From Myxococcota bacterium (GTDB lineage Bacteria; Myxococcota_A; UBA9160; UBA6930), in assembly GCA_028285625.1 (NCBI GenBank), contig JANQOX010000025.1, positions 124,001-188,000 of the forward strand: a stretch of DNA of 64,000 nt, read 5' to 3'. The translations under genes and the position numbers were made by a program. The notes under the pieces are model-generated. The model did not search any database, was not told the DNA's origin, and saw nothing but the letters and a program-made list of their open reading frames with translations. This document shows positions 1 to 7,790 of this stretch, one piece after another (positions within the stretch are counted from its first letter, which is position 1; the number at the start of each line of letters is the position of its first letter).

Positions 1-1178
1 TCGGTCAGATCGCATCGACGCGCGGCGACCTGCTGCCGCCGGGCGTCGTGGGCGAGCTGGCCAAGCTGCGCGATCAGGTCCCGGCGTTCGACTTCGCGAG
101 CGTTCGCGAGACCGTCGAAGCCGACTTCGGTCGCCCGCTCGGCGAGATGTTCTCCTCGTTCGAGGCCACCCCCATCGCTGCCGCGTCGGTGGCACAGGTA
201 CACCGCGCCACGCTTCCCGGCGACGGCACCCCCGTGGCCGTGAAGGTGCGGCGACCGGACATTGCCGGACGGGTGGCGCTCGACCGGGCGATCCTCTCGT
301 TCGTGGCGCGCGCGGGCGAGCGGCTCGTGCCGTCGCTTCGCATCGTGGCGCTCGAGGGCGCCGTCGCGAGTTTCTGCGATGCCGTCGAAGAGCAGCTCGA
401 CCTGGCGCGCGAGGCCGACAACAACCGGCGCTTTCAGCACGCCTTTCGCGACGACCCCGACGTCTGCTTCCCCGAGCTGCACGACGAGCTCTGCAGTGCG
501 CGCGTGCTCACCATGGAGCTGATCGGGGGCGTCCACGAGTCGGACCTCGACCAGCCGGGCTCGGGCATCGACGTTCACGCGGTGGTCGAGGCCGGCATGC
601 GTGGTGTGAGCCGCATGATCTTCTCGCATGGCTTCGTCCACGCCGACCTGCACCCGGGCAACATGCGCTTCGTGCCGCCCGGCCGTGTGGTGCTGCTCGA
701 CCTCGGACTCGTGGGACGCCTCGAAGACCGCGATCGCCTGAATACCGCCCGCATGCTCTACGCGTTCGCCACGGGCGATGGCGCGACCGTGGCGCGCGTG
801 CTCTACGACGAGGCACCCCACACCGCAACGCCCGACTATGGCGCCTACGAGGCGGAGGTCGAGGGCTTCGTGGGGGCGCTCGTCGACCGCGGCCTCGCAA
901 GCGTTCAGATCACCCTCGAGATCGGCCGCCTCTTCGACATCCTGCGACGCCATCACGTGCAGGCCCGCAGCCACATGACCATGGTGAACCTGGCGCTGAT
1001 GACCGCCGAGGGCCTGGGCAAGCGGCTGGCCCCCGACCTGTCGCTGACCGAGGCGGCCCTGCCGTATCTGGCCGAGGCGCTGGGCATCGCCCACCCGGCA
1101 GCGCCCGAGCCTACCGAGGCCAGCCGACCGGCGGCTGCCGCGGGTAGGGTGGCGCCCGTGGCCCCCTCGGGGTCCTAG
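1..1178 (+). CDS. ABC1/UbiB/AarF-family atypical kinase (5'-truncated)
   Basis: The gene runs in from the left edge; the frame is open from base 3, so the true start lies outside. The visible 391 residues carry the ABC1/UbiB signatures in order: GQIASTR (the end of the KxGQ motif), the alanine-rich AAASVAQVHRA loop, VAVKVRRP with the ATP-contacting lysine, EEQLDLAREADN, HADLHPGN as the catalytic-loop equivalent and LLDLGLVG as the metal-binding DFG equivalent. UbiB proteins are ATPases/kinases that support ubiquinone or other isoprenoid-lipid metabolism at the inner membrane. The C terminus ends in an Ala/Pro-rich tail without the paired transmembrane helices of E. coli UbiB, so it may be a soluble ABC1 member. 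Family assignment is firm; the substrate is unknown. Confidence 0.9.
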   Translation, partial: GQIASTRGDLLPPGVVGELAKLRDQVPAFDFASVRETVEADFGRPLGEMFSSFEATPIAAASVAQVHRATLPGDGTPVAVKVRRPDIAGRVALDRAILSFVARAGERLVPSLRIVALEGAVASFCDAVEEQLDLAREADNNRRFQHAFRDDPDVCFPELHDELCSARVLTMELIGGVHESDLDQPGSGIDVHAVVEAGMRGVSRMIFSHGFVHADLHPGNMRFVPPGRVVLLDLGLVGRLEDRDRLNTARMLYAFATGDGATVARVLYDEAPHTATPDYGAYEAEVEGFVGALVDRGLASVQITLEIGRLFDILRRHHVQARSHMTMVNLALMTAEGLGKRLAPDLSLTEAALPYLAEALGIAHPAAPEPTEASRPAAAAGRVAPVAPSGS

Positions 1179-1238
1179 CGCCATCGGCCCGCCAGGCGGT
1201 CGCGAACGGGCCCGCGCTTCGCTAGAACCGGTCCTCTC

Positions 1239-1315
1239 GGGGCGTTAGCTCAGTTGGCTAGAGCGCTGTGTTCACACCGCAGAGGTCACTGGTTCGAGTC
1301 CAGTACGCCCCACCA
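1239..1315 (+). tRNA. tRNA-Val (anticodon CAC), CCA encoded
   Basis: A full cloverleaf can be drawn. The acceptor GGGGCGT (1239-1245) pairs with ACGCCCC (1305-1311). The D arm is GCTC/GAGC. The anticodon stem CTGTG/CGCAG encloses loop TTCACAC with anticodon CAC at 1273-1275. The T arm is ACTGG/CCAGT with loop TTCGAGT. The discriminator is A and CCA is encoded at 1313-1315. CAC reads the valine codon GTG. A TAGAAC box lies 10 bases upstream. Confidence 0.96.
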
Positions 1316-1453
1316 TCCCCGTCGCTCGCGCTGCTCAGGCAGCTCGCGGAGAGACGGCGGCGGTCCCATCGGATCAGGGTTTCCCCTGATCGCGTGTGCT
1401 AGGGTGCGCCCCCCGCGATCAAGCGGAGGGTCCAGGCGGACCAGAGGGGAACC

Positions 1454-1651
1454 ATGCGACTCGTGACTCCGTTCTTGCTGATCGTGGCTCTCGCGTTGGG
1501 CTTCGGTGCGCCCGCAATTTCTCAGGACCTCGGTAGCGCCATCCGCGACACCAAGGGTGCCGTCGAGGACGTCAAAGAGATCGTCGACGATGACGACGAC
1601 GAGAAGGCCAAGGAAGAAGACGACTCCGAGAAGGAAGAGAGGAAGGACTGA
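1454..1651 (+). CDS. Small secreted acidic protein, unknown function
   Basis: This 65-residue protein starts at an ATG preceded by an AGAGGGG ribosome-binding site. It has a clean signal peptide (hydrophobic core FLLIVALALGF, likely cleavage near AISQ). The short mature part is extremely acidic and lysine-rich, with a run of five aspartates followed by alternating E/K/D. I do not recognise a family. The composition suggests an unstructured periplasmic peptide that could bind cations. It precedes the YidB-like gene by 49 bp and a TAGGGT box lies at 1400-1405. It may be a low-complexity ORF, but the signal peptide and SD support it. Confidence 0.6.
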   Translation: MRLVTPFLLIVALALGFGAPAISQDLGSAIRDTKGAVEDVKEIVDDDDDEKAKEEDDSEKEERKD

Positions 1652-1700
1652 ACCGCTGGGCGCGCTGAACCGGCGACGCCATGCAGACGAGGAGAATCGG

Positions 1701-2135
1701 ATGGGACTGCTCGACAACCTTCTGAAGGGCGGCGGCCTCGCCGACCTGGCGAACCTGGGATCGGATGGAGGTCGGCTTCTCGAGGCGGCGCAGAGCATGC
1801 TCGACCCGTCCGATGCGTCGGTGGGTGCGGGCTTCGGTCTGGATGACGTGATGAAGGCGCTCCAGTCGAGCGGCCTGGACGATGCGTTGCAGTCGTGGCT
1901 CGGTAGTGGCGCGAATCAGTCGATCGGCGCCAGCGACATCGCCAAGAGCCTGCCGGACGATCTGCTCACGCAGTTCGCGGGCAAGGCCGGTATCGACGTG
2001 GGCGATGCGAGTGGGGCCCTGGCGTCGATCCTTCCGAGCCTGATCGATCAGCTCTCCCCGAGCGGCAGCGCGCCGTCGGGCAACGATCTGGGCGGTCTGC
2101 TCGGCTCGGTGATCTCGAGCCTGGGCAAGCGCTGA
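1701..2135 (+). CDS. YidB-like (DUF937) protein
   Basis: This 144-residue protein starts at the ATG after a GAGGAG ribosome-binding site; the frame is open further upstream, but without a better start. It opens MGLLDNLLKGG and continues with the DUF937/YidB pattern: SGLDDALQSWLGSGANQSI, a QFAGKAGIDVGDAS segment, then LPSLIDQLSPSG and a glycine/serine-rich end. YidB proteins are small, mostly helical and of unknown function. They are usually 130-150 residues, matching this length. No signal peptide is seen, so it is probably cytoplasmic. Confidence 0.8.
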   Translation: MGLLDNLLKGGGLADLANLGSDGGRLLEAAQSMLDPSDASVGAGFGLDDVMKALQSSGLDDALQSWLGSGANQSIGASDIAKSLPDDLLTQFAGKAGIDVGDASGALASILPSLIDQLSPSGSAPSGNDLGGLLGSVISSLGKR

Positions 2136-2252
2136 GGCCACCCAGCGGTCGATCTGGGGGTCGCTTCTCGCCCCCTAGAAACCCTGAGTCGGCTGTGGTT
2201 TCCTCCTAGGGCTGGGCGCGAGCCCGGCTCCCTGGGGCATCGGAGCCGACCC

Positions 2253-3149
2253 ATGCCGTCCTTCCGCCCCACGCCCGCTGCGCTCGCGCTCTGCCTGCTG
2301 CTGGCGTTGCCTGCGCTCGCCAGCGCGGCGCCCTTCCAGCCCTACGGCCAGGCGGGCCCCAGCGGCACGTTTGCCGCGAGCTGTAGCGGCCCGGCCGACG
2401 GCGGCCTCGCCAACCCCAACGTCAACGACAACCAGCTCTTCTTCAAGACCGGGTCGGACTGCCAGGCTGGCCCCGGCGCGGCCGCGTCGTCGGTCTTCGG
2501 TCAGGGCAACGTCGCCGCCGCGGGGCAGGGCGGTGCTGCATTGGGCGTGATCCAGGGCCAGACGAGCATGTCGACCGATGCCCAGAACACGGTGCTGTTC
2601 CCGGCCGGCTTCGTCGACCTCGGTTGGATCGACACGCTCACCATCGTGAGCCCGGGCAACCAGGGTGAGCTTGCCCTGGTGACCGTGGCGCTCAACGTGA
2701 CGGGCTTGATCACGGCCGACGGGCCGAACGTCTTCGGCCGGACTTCGGTGGTCGCCAATGCCGAACGCACGGGTGGCGCGTTCGACTTCATCAAGACCTA
2801 CCAGCTCCAGGCCGGCAGCGGCACGACCCAGCTTCCGGTGGGTGAGGTGCTGACGTTCGACCTGCCGTTCACCGTTGGTGTGGCCCAGCAGTTCATGATC
2901 CGCATGCTCAGCCAGTCGATGACCTCTTCGCAGACGTCGTTCGGCAACAACACCGCCACCACGCAGTTCCAGAACACGCTCACCTGGGGCGGCATCCAGC
3001 AGGTGAGCGTGGGCGGCAACGTGATCATGCCCGACGACATCGTTTCGGATTCGGGCATCGACTGGCGGCTGCCGGCGACGGTGCCCGAGCCGGCACTCGG
3101 CCTGCTCGCCGGGGCGCTGCTCCTCGGGGCGCGTCGCTTCGCACGCTGA
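2253..3149 (+). CDS. PEP-CTERM sorting-domain secreted protein
   Basis: This 298-residue exported protein has a signal peptide (LALCLLLALPALASA) and a Gly/Asn/Thr-rich beta-type body. It ends in a classical PEP-CTERM tail, VPEPALGLLAGALLLGARR, at about residues 277-295: the VPEP motif, a hydrophobic helix and terminal arginines. PEP-CTERM tails are processed by exosortase, which is not encoded in this window, and such proteins often go to the cell surface or extracellular matrix. The body is not recognisable beyond a 'choice-of-anchor' type all-beta domain. It is a single transcription unit, with a convergent gene starting 10 bp after its stop. Confidence 0.85.
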   Translation: MPSFRPTPAALALCLLLALPALASAAPFQPYGQAGPSGTFAASCSGPADGGLANPNVNDNQLFFKTGSDCQAGPGAAASSVFGQGNVAAAGQGGAALGVIQGQTSMSTDAQNTVLFPAGFVDLGWIDTLTIVSPGNQGELALVTVALNVTGLITADGPNVFGRTSVVANAERTGGAFDFIKTYQLQAGSGTTQLPVGEVLTFDLPFTVGVAQQFMIRMLSQSMTSSQTSFGNNTATTQFQNTLTWGGIQQVSVGGNVIMPDDIVSDSGIDWRLPATVPEPALGLLAGALLLGARRFAR

Positions 3150-3158
3150 GACGGCGCC

Positions 3159-4040
3159 TCAACGGGCGCCGTCGGCCACCGGGATCACCTGATTCGCGCC
3201 TTCGAAGGTGCGAACCGACTGGACGGCGGTCCGGTCGTCGACGAGCCGACTGGGGATGAGCTCCAGGATGACCACACGGCGCCGCCCGAACAGCGTGAGC
3301 GAGTCGTAGACCAGTGCGGGCCGGACCGACCAGCGCGTGTCGGGCAGCGGTCGGAACGGGCCGAGTTCGGGAAGCCGCAATTCCACCGCATCGTCACCGC
3401 GCGAGGCGATTGCCACGTGGGCGATCGGCACCCCGTCCGGCCCCTTCACGATGTCGTCGAGCGACGCGCTGAAGGCGCCCTCATGCGGTAGCCAGAAAGC
3501 CGAACTCGCGCCTTCGTCCTCGATCATGACGTAGCGGGGTGTGGCGTTGGCCTGCTCGGCGGCCTGCACGGCGCGCAGGCTCGCGTCGGCCGCCTGCCGC
3601 TTCATCGCATCGAGCTCCACGAGAGCGCTGCGGACCTGCTCGTGCAGCCGCGCCGTCGCGTCGCTCGAGGTGCGCTCGCGTTCGCCCGCCTTCTGGCGCT
3701 CCTCTCGCATCAGGTCGCGGTAGCCGTCGGCGATCGCGCGTGCGTCCTGGACCAGGCGATCGGCCAGGTTGGAATCGCCACCCTCCACGTGCACTCGGAC
3801 CAGGTCCGTGAACTGGTTCGTGAACTCTGCGTTGAGCTCGTTCGCAGTCTGGATTCGGACGTCCTGGACCGCGAGCGCTCGCTCCACGGCCTCGATCTGC
3901 TCGCGTTGCTCCGTCACCTCGGGCGTGGCCCAGTCCTGGAAGCTCGTCAGGTCGCTGACACGGATGCCGAAGAAGGCCTGAAGCGCGAACAGGCCGAGCG
4001 TGACGACCACGGTGATCACGGTCTTGGTGGACTCGTTCAT
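3159..4040 (-). CDS. Membrane-anchored coiled-coil protein, unknown function
   Basis: This 293-residue protein starts at the ATG at 4040, which has GAGGAG seven bases upstream; a longer frame to 4070 has no such site. The N terminus MNESTKTVITVVVTLGLFALQAFFG is a single transmembrane anchor. Residues of about 40-160 are rich in E/Q/R/A heptads and predict a long coiled coil. The C-terminal third is beta-like, with VVILELIPSRLV. The topology is a periplasmic coiled coil plus a globular domain tethered to the inner membrane. I do not recognise a family. It sits alone between a convergent PEP-CTERM gene and a hairpin at 4134-4161. Confidence 0.7.
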   Translation of the reverse strand: MNESTKTVITVVVTLGLFALQAFFGIRVSDLTSFQDWATPEVTEQREQIEAVERALAVQDVRIQTANELNAEFTNQFTDLVRVHVEGGDSNLADRLVQDARAIADGYRDLMREERQKAGERERTSSDATARLHEQVRSALVELDAMKRQAADASLRAVQAAEQANATPRYVMIEDEGASSAFWLPHEGAFSASLDDIVKGPDGVPIAHVAIASRGDDAVELRLPELGPFRPLPDTRWSVRPALVYDSLTLFGRRRVVILELIPSRLVDDRTAVQSVRTFEGANQVIPVADGAR

Positions 4041-4133
4041 CGGGACTCCTCGCTCCCCCGTGAACGGCACGCTGCAACCCAGGTGCCAAGCCGCTCGCGT
4101 CGCGCAAGCACGGCTGGGCGCGCTTGCGGCGGG

Positions 4134-4161
4134 GGGGCCGTCCAGCCAAGTGGACGGCCCC
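4134..4161. repeat. Perfect 11-bp inverted repeat
   Basis: GGGGCCGTCCA and its exact complement are separated by six bases (GCCAAG). It lies between the coiled-coil gene start at 4040 and tRNA-Arg. There is no U-tract on either strand, so it is not a standard terminator. It may be a leader hairpin or an operator. Confidence 0.5.
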
Positions 4162-4295
4162 GTCTCCGCTGCCGGACAGCGGCGTTGGACGGCGCGAGCG
4201 CGTCGATTCGCTAGATTGCGCCGGCCGAGAGAGCGGGGCTCGCCCCGCCACGCAGGCCCGGAAGCCAGCCCCGGGCGCGCTAGCGTGATCTCGAC

Positions 4296-4372
4296 GGCCC
4301 GGTAGCTCAGCTGGATAGAGCACCAGCCTCCGAAGCTGGGGGTCGCAGGTTCGAATCCTGCCCGGGTCGCCA
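4296..4372 (+). tRNA. tRNA-Arg (anticodon CCG), CCA encoded
   Basis: The acceptor GGCCCGG pairs with CCGGGTC (one G-U pair). The D arm is GCTC/GAGC. The anticodon stem CCAGC/GCTGG holds loop CTCCGAA with anticodon CCG at 4330-4332. The T arm is GCAGG/CCTGC with loop TTCGAAT. The discriminator is G, followed by encoded CCA. It decodes CGG. A TAGCGT box lies nine bases upstream. Confidence 0.96.
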
Positions 4373-4374
4373 GC

Positions 4375-4413
4375 CCTACGCCGTGGATGCGCCCGCTCGG
4401 GGCCCGGCGTAGG
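4375..4413 (+). terminator. Hairpin immediately 3' of tRNA-Arg, terminator-like
   Basis: CCTACGCC (4375-4382) pairs with GGCGTAGG (4406-4413) two bases after the tRNA CCA end. The loop is GC-rich and may pair further. No T-run follows, so it may only mark the 3' processing end or a rho-assisted stop. Confidence 0.35.
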
Positions 4414-4566
4414 CGCCGTCGCGAACTGGAGGCCGGGGTTCGCGGGGCGCGGCTCCTTTCGGACGGAACTCGATCCGAAGCCTCGCGTGCAGCGTTGACG
4501 CCTCAGGCCATCCGCGTGACGATGGGGGGGATAACGGGCACTTCGCCCGATGAGAGGGAGACTCAC

Positions 4567-5055
4567 TTGCTTCGCATTTCGACTGCGCTTGCCTTTGCGG
4601 CAGCCCTGACCTTCCAAGCGGCTCCGGCCCTGGCCGACGACAACGTCGGTTGTGGCTGGGGAACGATGATCTTCGAGGGCAGCAGCGGGCTGCTTCCGAA
4701 CGTGGGTGCCGCCACGACCAACGCCTTCCTGGGCAACCAGACGTTCGGGATCAGCTCGGGCTCGCTCGGCTGCAACCAGAACAACACGATCGGCGCGATC
4801 CAGCGCCAGGAGATGTTCGTCGCTGGCAACATCGAGCAGCTCGCCATGGACATGGCGATGGGAGGCGGCGAGACCCTCTCGGCGTTCGCCCAGGTGCTCG
4901 AGATCGAGGAGGCGGACCGCGCGTCGTTCTACTCGATGTCCAAGAGCCACTTCGTGGAGATCTTCTCGGCGCCGAACGTGAGTTCCGACGAGGTCCTCGA
5001 CAACGTGAAGCGCGTCATGGCGACCGACCAGAGGCTGGCTCGCTACGCCAGCTGA
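4567..5055 (+). CDS. DUF3015-family exported protein
   Basis: This 162-residue protein starts best at TTG 4567, which has GGGAG five bases upstream; the frame is open much further but without a start in context. The signal peptide ends near APALA-DDN. The mature protein begins NVGCGWGTMIFEG and continues with NQTFGISSGSLGCNQ, the cysteine and glycine pattern I associate with DUF3015. A C-terminal helical part follows. The function of DUF3015 is not established; members are periplasmic. It ends ten bases before the DUF4105 gene's ATG, so the two are probably one operon. Confidence 0.75.
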   Translation: MLRISTALAFAAALTFQAAPALADDNVGCGWGTMIFEGSSGLLPNVGAATTNAFLGNQTFGISSGSLGCNQNNTIGAIQRQEMFVAGNIEQLAMDMAMGGGETLSAFAQVLEIEEADRASFYSMSKSHFVEIFSAPNVSSDEVLDNVKRVMATDQRLARYAS

Positions 5056-5065
5056 GGTGACGACC

Positions 5066-7036
5066 ATGGAAGGCGGGGCAGCCACTCGGCTGTCCCGCCT
5101 TCGTCGATTCAGCGCTCTGATCGCGGCGGGGGCGGCTCTTCAGCTCGCCTTGCCCGTTCATGCGCAGCCGCCTGCGGGCGGTGAGCTCGCCGTCCTGCAG
5201 GAGCGCGCGAGAGAACTGCGGCTCGCCGACGCGCCACTCTGGCGCGCGCTGCTCCACTACCGTGGCGACGTGCTCGGGCCGGGCGTGACGAGCCTGGCCG
5301 ACGAGCCGGGTTTCTTTCTGGCCGAAGACGGCAAGCGCGACCCCCAGGCCGAGCTCGATGCGACACTCGCGGCGTTCTTCGATCCCGCTGCGCGGGTGCG
5401 CAACGGCGAGCACCCGCAGTGCGCGTTCGTGGCCCGGTTCCACTGGCTTCGCGAAGAGCTCGGCTTCGATCCGGACGGGTTTCGCGCCGATTGCGAGCTG
5501 TTCGAGCAGTTCCGCGACACGATTGCGGCGCGGGGCGTCACGCTGGTCCTGGCCGAAGCGTTCATGAACAACCCGTCTTCGATGTTCGGCCACTCCCTGC
5601 TGCGGATCGACCGGGCGCCGCCTGGGGCCGAGCAGGCCGAGTCGGACCTGCTCGCCTTTGCCGTCAACTTCGCGGCCGAAATCGGGGACGACCCGGGCTA
5701 CCTGTTCGCCGTCAAGGGCCTGACCGGGGCCTACCCCGGCTACTTCAGCGTGTTGCCGTACTACGCGAAGGTGAACCAGTACGGCGACTTCGAGCAGCGC
5801 GATCTTTGGGAGTATCGGCTCGATCTCACGCCCGAAGAGATCGCGCGCATGATCCGCCACCTCTACGAGCTGCAGCAGATCCGTTTCGACTATTGGTTCT
5901 TCGACGAGAACTGCTCGTTCGAGCTGCTCGGCCTGATCGATGTCGCGCGGCCCGGCCTCGACCTCCGAAGCCGCTTTCGCGGCTGGGCGATTCCGGTGGA
6001 TACGGCGCGTGAGGTGCTCGGAGAAGTCGCTCCGGTGAGTACCGTGCACTACCGCCCCTCTCTGGCCACCCGGCTTCGCGCGAGCTCGAACGCGCTCGAC
6101 CCGGACGAGCTCGCGCTGGCCACGGAGCTGGCCGAGGGCGTCGCCGAGCCCGCCGATGCGCGCCTGGCCGCCCTGCCCGAAGAGCGGCGGGCCTGGGTGC
6201 TCACGGTGGCCGTGGACCGGCTGCGCGCGGTCCGCCGGCGCGATGACGTCGAGGAGGTGCGAGCGCGAATCCTCGCGCTGCTCGGCGAACGAAGTCGGAT
6301 CCCGGTACAGGGCGACTTCGCGCCGGCGCCCCCACGGCCGGCGGCCCGCCCCGACGAGGGGCATGACACGGCGCGCTTCCGGCTGGGTACGGGGTTTCGC
6401 GATGGCGACTTGTTTCTCGAAGCACGCGTGCGCCCCGCCTTCCACGAATTGCTCGACCCGGCGCAGGGCTTCCTGCCCGGGGCCGCGATCCAGCTCTTCG
6501 ACGTGGCGGTGCGGTACCGGCCCGAGGACCAGGACGTCGACCTCCACGAGCTCGTATTCGTCGACATCCAGTCCCTCGCGCCCCGCGACGGGCTGTTTTC
6601 GCCGATCTCCTGGAGGTTTCGCACGGCGCTCGAGGACCGACTGATTCCGACGGCTCCTCGAGACGAGCTCAACGGGAGCCTCCTCTGGCGATCGCAGTTC
6701 GGTCTCGGCGCGACGCGGGCCATCGGCTCGGATGCCCTGGTGTTCGGCTTTGCGGAGGTCACCACGGACTTCTCGACGCGGCTCGAGAACTCCTACGCCC
6801 TGGGGCTCGGGGGCAGCGCCGGCGTGCTGATGGGCGCTCGCAAACCGCTGGGCCTCGAGGTGCGGCTCGCCTACACGGGCTTCCTTGCCGGCGACACGCG
6901 CTCCCAGATCACGGCCTCGTTGCGTCCGCGCCTGCGGCTGGGGCGGAACGACGCCATCGAACTGCGCCTCGATGCCTCGCGCGATTTCGGCCGTACCTGG
7001 GGCGAAGTCGGGCTGTTCTGGAGCCGGTTCTTCTAG
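5066..7036 (+). CDS. DUF4105 (Lnb N-terminal periplasmic) protein with C-terminal barrel-like domain
   Basis: This 656-residue exported protein starts at ATG 5066, six bases after GAGGTGA. It has a signal peptide to about residue 36 (HAQ). The N-terminal half matches DUF4105: MNNPSSMFGHSLLRID with its conserved GH, a GYFSVLPYYAKVNQYGDFE segment, RDLWEYRLDLT, and FDENCSFELLGL with the conserved cysteine. The GH and NC motifs are the putative catalytic pair of this papain/NlpC-like fold; that chemistry is inferred from the family. The C-terminal ~230 residues (FRLGTGFRDGDLFLEARVRP onward, ending in FWSRFF) look like amphipathic beta strands of an outer-membrane barrel, with an aromatic C-terminal residue. 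It follows the DUF3015 gene. Confidence 0.8.
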   Translation: MEGGAATRLSRLRRFSALIAAGAALQLALPVHAQPPAGGELAVLQERARELRLADAPLWRALLHYRGDVLGPGVTSLADEPGFFLAEDGKRDPQAELDATLAAFFDPAARVRNGEHPQCAFVARFHWLREELGFDPDGFRADCELFEQFRDTIAARGVTLVLAEAFMNNPSSMFGHSLLRIDRAPPGAEQAESDLLAFAVNFAAEIGDDPGYLFAVKGLTGAYPGYFSVLPYYAKVNQYGDFEQRDLWEYRLDLTPEEIARMIRHLYELQQIRFDYWFFDENCSFELLGLIDVARPGLDLRSRFRGWAIPVDTAREVLGEVAPVSTVHYRPSLATRLRASSNALDPDELALATELAEGVAEPADARLAALPEERRAWVLTVAVDRLRAVRRRDDVEEVRARILALLGERSRIPVQGDFAPAPPRPAARPDEGHDTARFRLGTGFRDGDLFLEARVRPAFHELLDPAQGFLPGAAIQLFDVAVRYRPEDQDVDLHELVFVDIQSLAPRDGLFSPISWRFRTALEDRLIPTAPRDELNGSLLWRSQFGLGATRAIGSDALVFGFAEVTTDFSTRLENSYALGLGGSAGVLMGARKPLGLEVRLAYTGFLAGDTRSQITASLRPRLRLGRNDAIELRLDASRDFGRTWGEVGLFWSRFF

Positions 7037-7100
7037 ACGCCCGCCGCCCACGCAAGCGGGCGTGTCGGCATGAAGGCCGTGCGCGCGATATCCTGTCGGG

Positions 7101-7790
7101 ATGCGCATCCTCGCGCTCGCGGCCCCGGTGCTCCTGCTCCCCCTGCTGCTCATGGCCTCGCCCGCGGCGGGCATGTGCACCCATGAGGTCTTCATGCCCG
7201 AGCCCATCCAGGGCGACGGGATGATGCTCTACCTCTACGAGAGCACGCCTTCGGAGTCGGGCGGCGTGTGGTCGCAGGAGGTCTGCTTCACGCTCGCGAA
7301 CGTCGGCGCCACCGACGACAGCGCGATGGGCGAGTTTTCGGCCTGGGACGATTCGGACACGGATCTCACCTTCGCGATCACCGGCGTGCAGGCGAAGGAC
7401 ATCGGCCCGCCCGGGTTCGCCGAGACGCCGGCCTGCTCGATCCAGGGGGGCGATACGGCGCGCATCGAGAGCGTGGGAGACCTCCCGGCGGGTGCCTTCA
7501 CGCACCTCTGCTGCTTCGACTTCGAAGCCGTGGCACCGAGCACCTGCGACGAGCTGATCGGCCAGACGACGACGGTGTTCTTCCAGGGGGCGCCGGTCTA
7601 CCTCACGGACAGCGCGAGCGTGGTGGTGAAGAAGGGCGGCAGTACCGTCGCGGACGAGGACATCCCGCTGAACCCCGTCTCGTTCGACCCGATCACGGGG
7701 CCTGGCTGCGGTCTGTTGGGGCTCGAGGCCGTGGCCCTCGTGGCGATCGGGCGAGGGCTACGGGCGTGGCGCGCGAGGGCGCGGCGATGA
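7101..7790 (+). CDS. Secreted protein with CGL-x-E C-terminal anchor
   Basis: This 229-residue exported protein has a signal peptide ending near SPAAG-MC. Its beta-rich body holds several cysteines, including a LCCFDFEA pair. The tail from residue 202, GCGLLGLEAVALVAIGRGL, is followed by a cluster of arginines: a Cys-Gly-Leu element, a Glu, a hydrophobic helix and a basic end, the layout of a C-terminal sorting signal. The next gene has a matching tail. A TATCCT box ends six bases before the ATG, so the mRNA may be leaderless. Its stop overlaps the next start (ATGA), so the two are translationally coupled. Confidence 0.7.
   Translation: MRILALAAPVLLLPLLLMASPAAGMCTHEVFMPEPIQGDGMMLYLYESTPSESGGVWSQEVCFTLANVGATDDSAMGEFSAWDDSDTDLTFAITGVQAKDIGPPGFAETPACSIQGGDTARIESVGDLPAGAFTHLCCFDFEAVAPSTCDELIGQTTTVFFQGAPVYLTDSASVVVKKGGSTVADEDIPLNPVSFDPITGPGCGLLGLEAVALVAIGRGLRAWRARARR

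Noticed and set aside
5015..7207. A 730-codon open frame on the minus strand across the DUF4105 gene
   Set aside because: It is the antisense shadow of a well-supported gene in GC-rich DNA, and its translation is low-complexity Arg/Glu/Gln with no motif.
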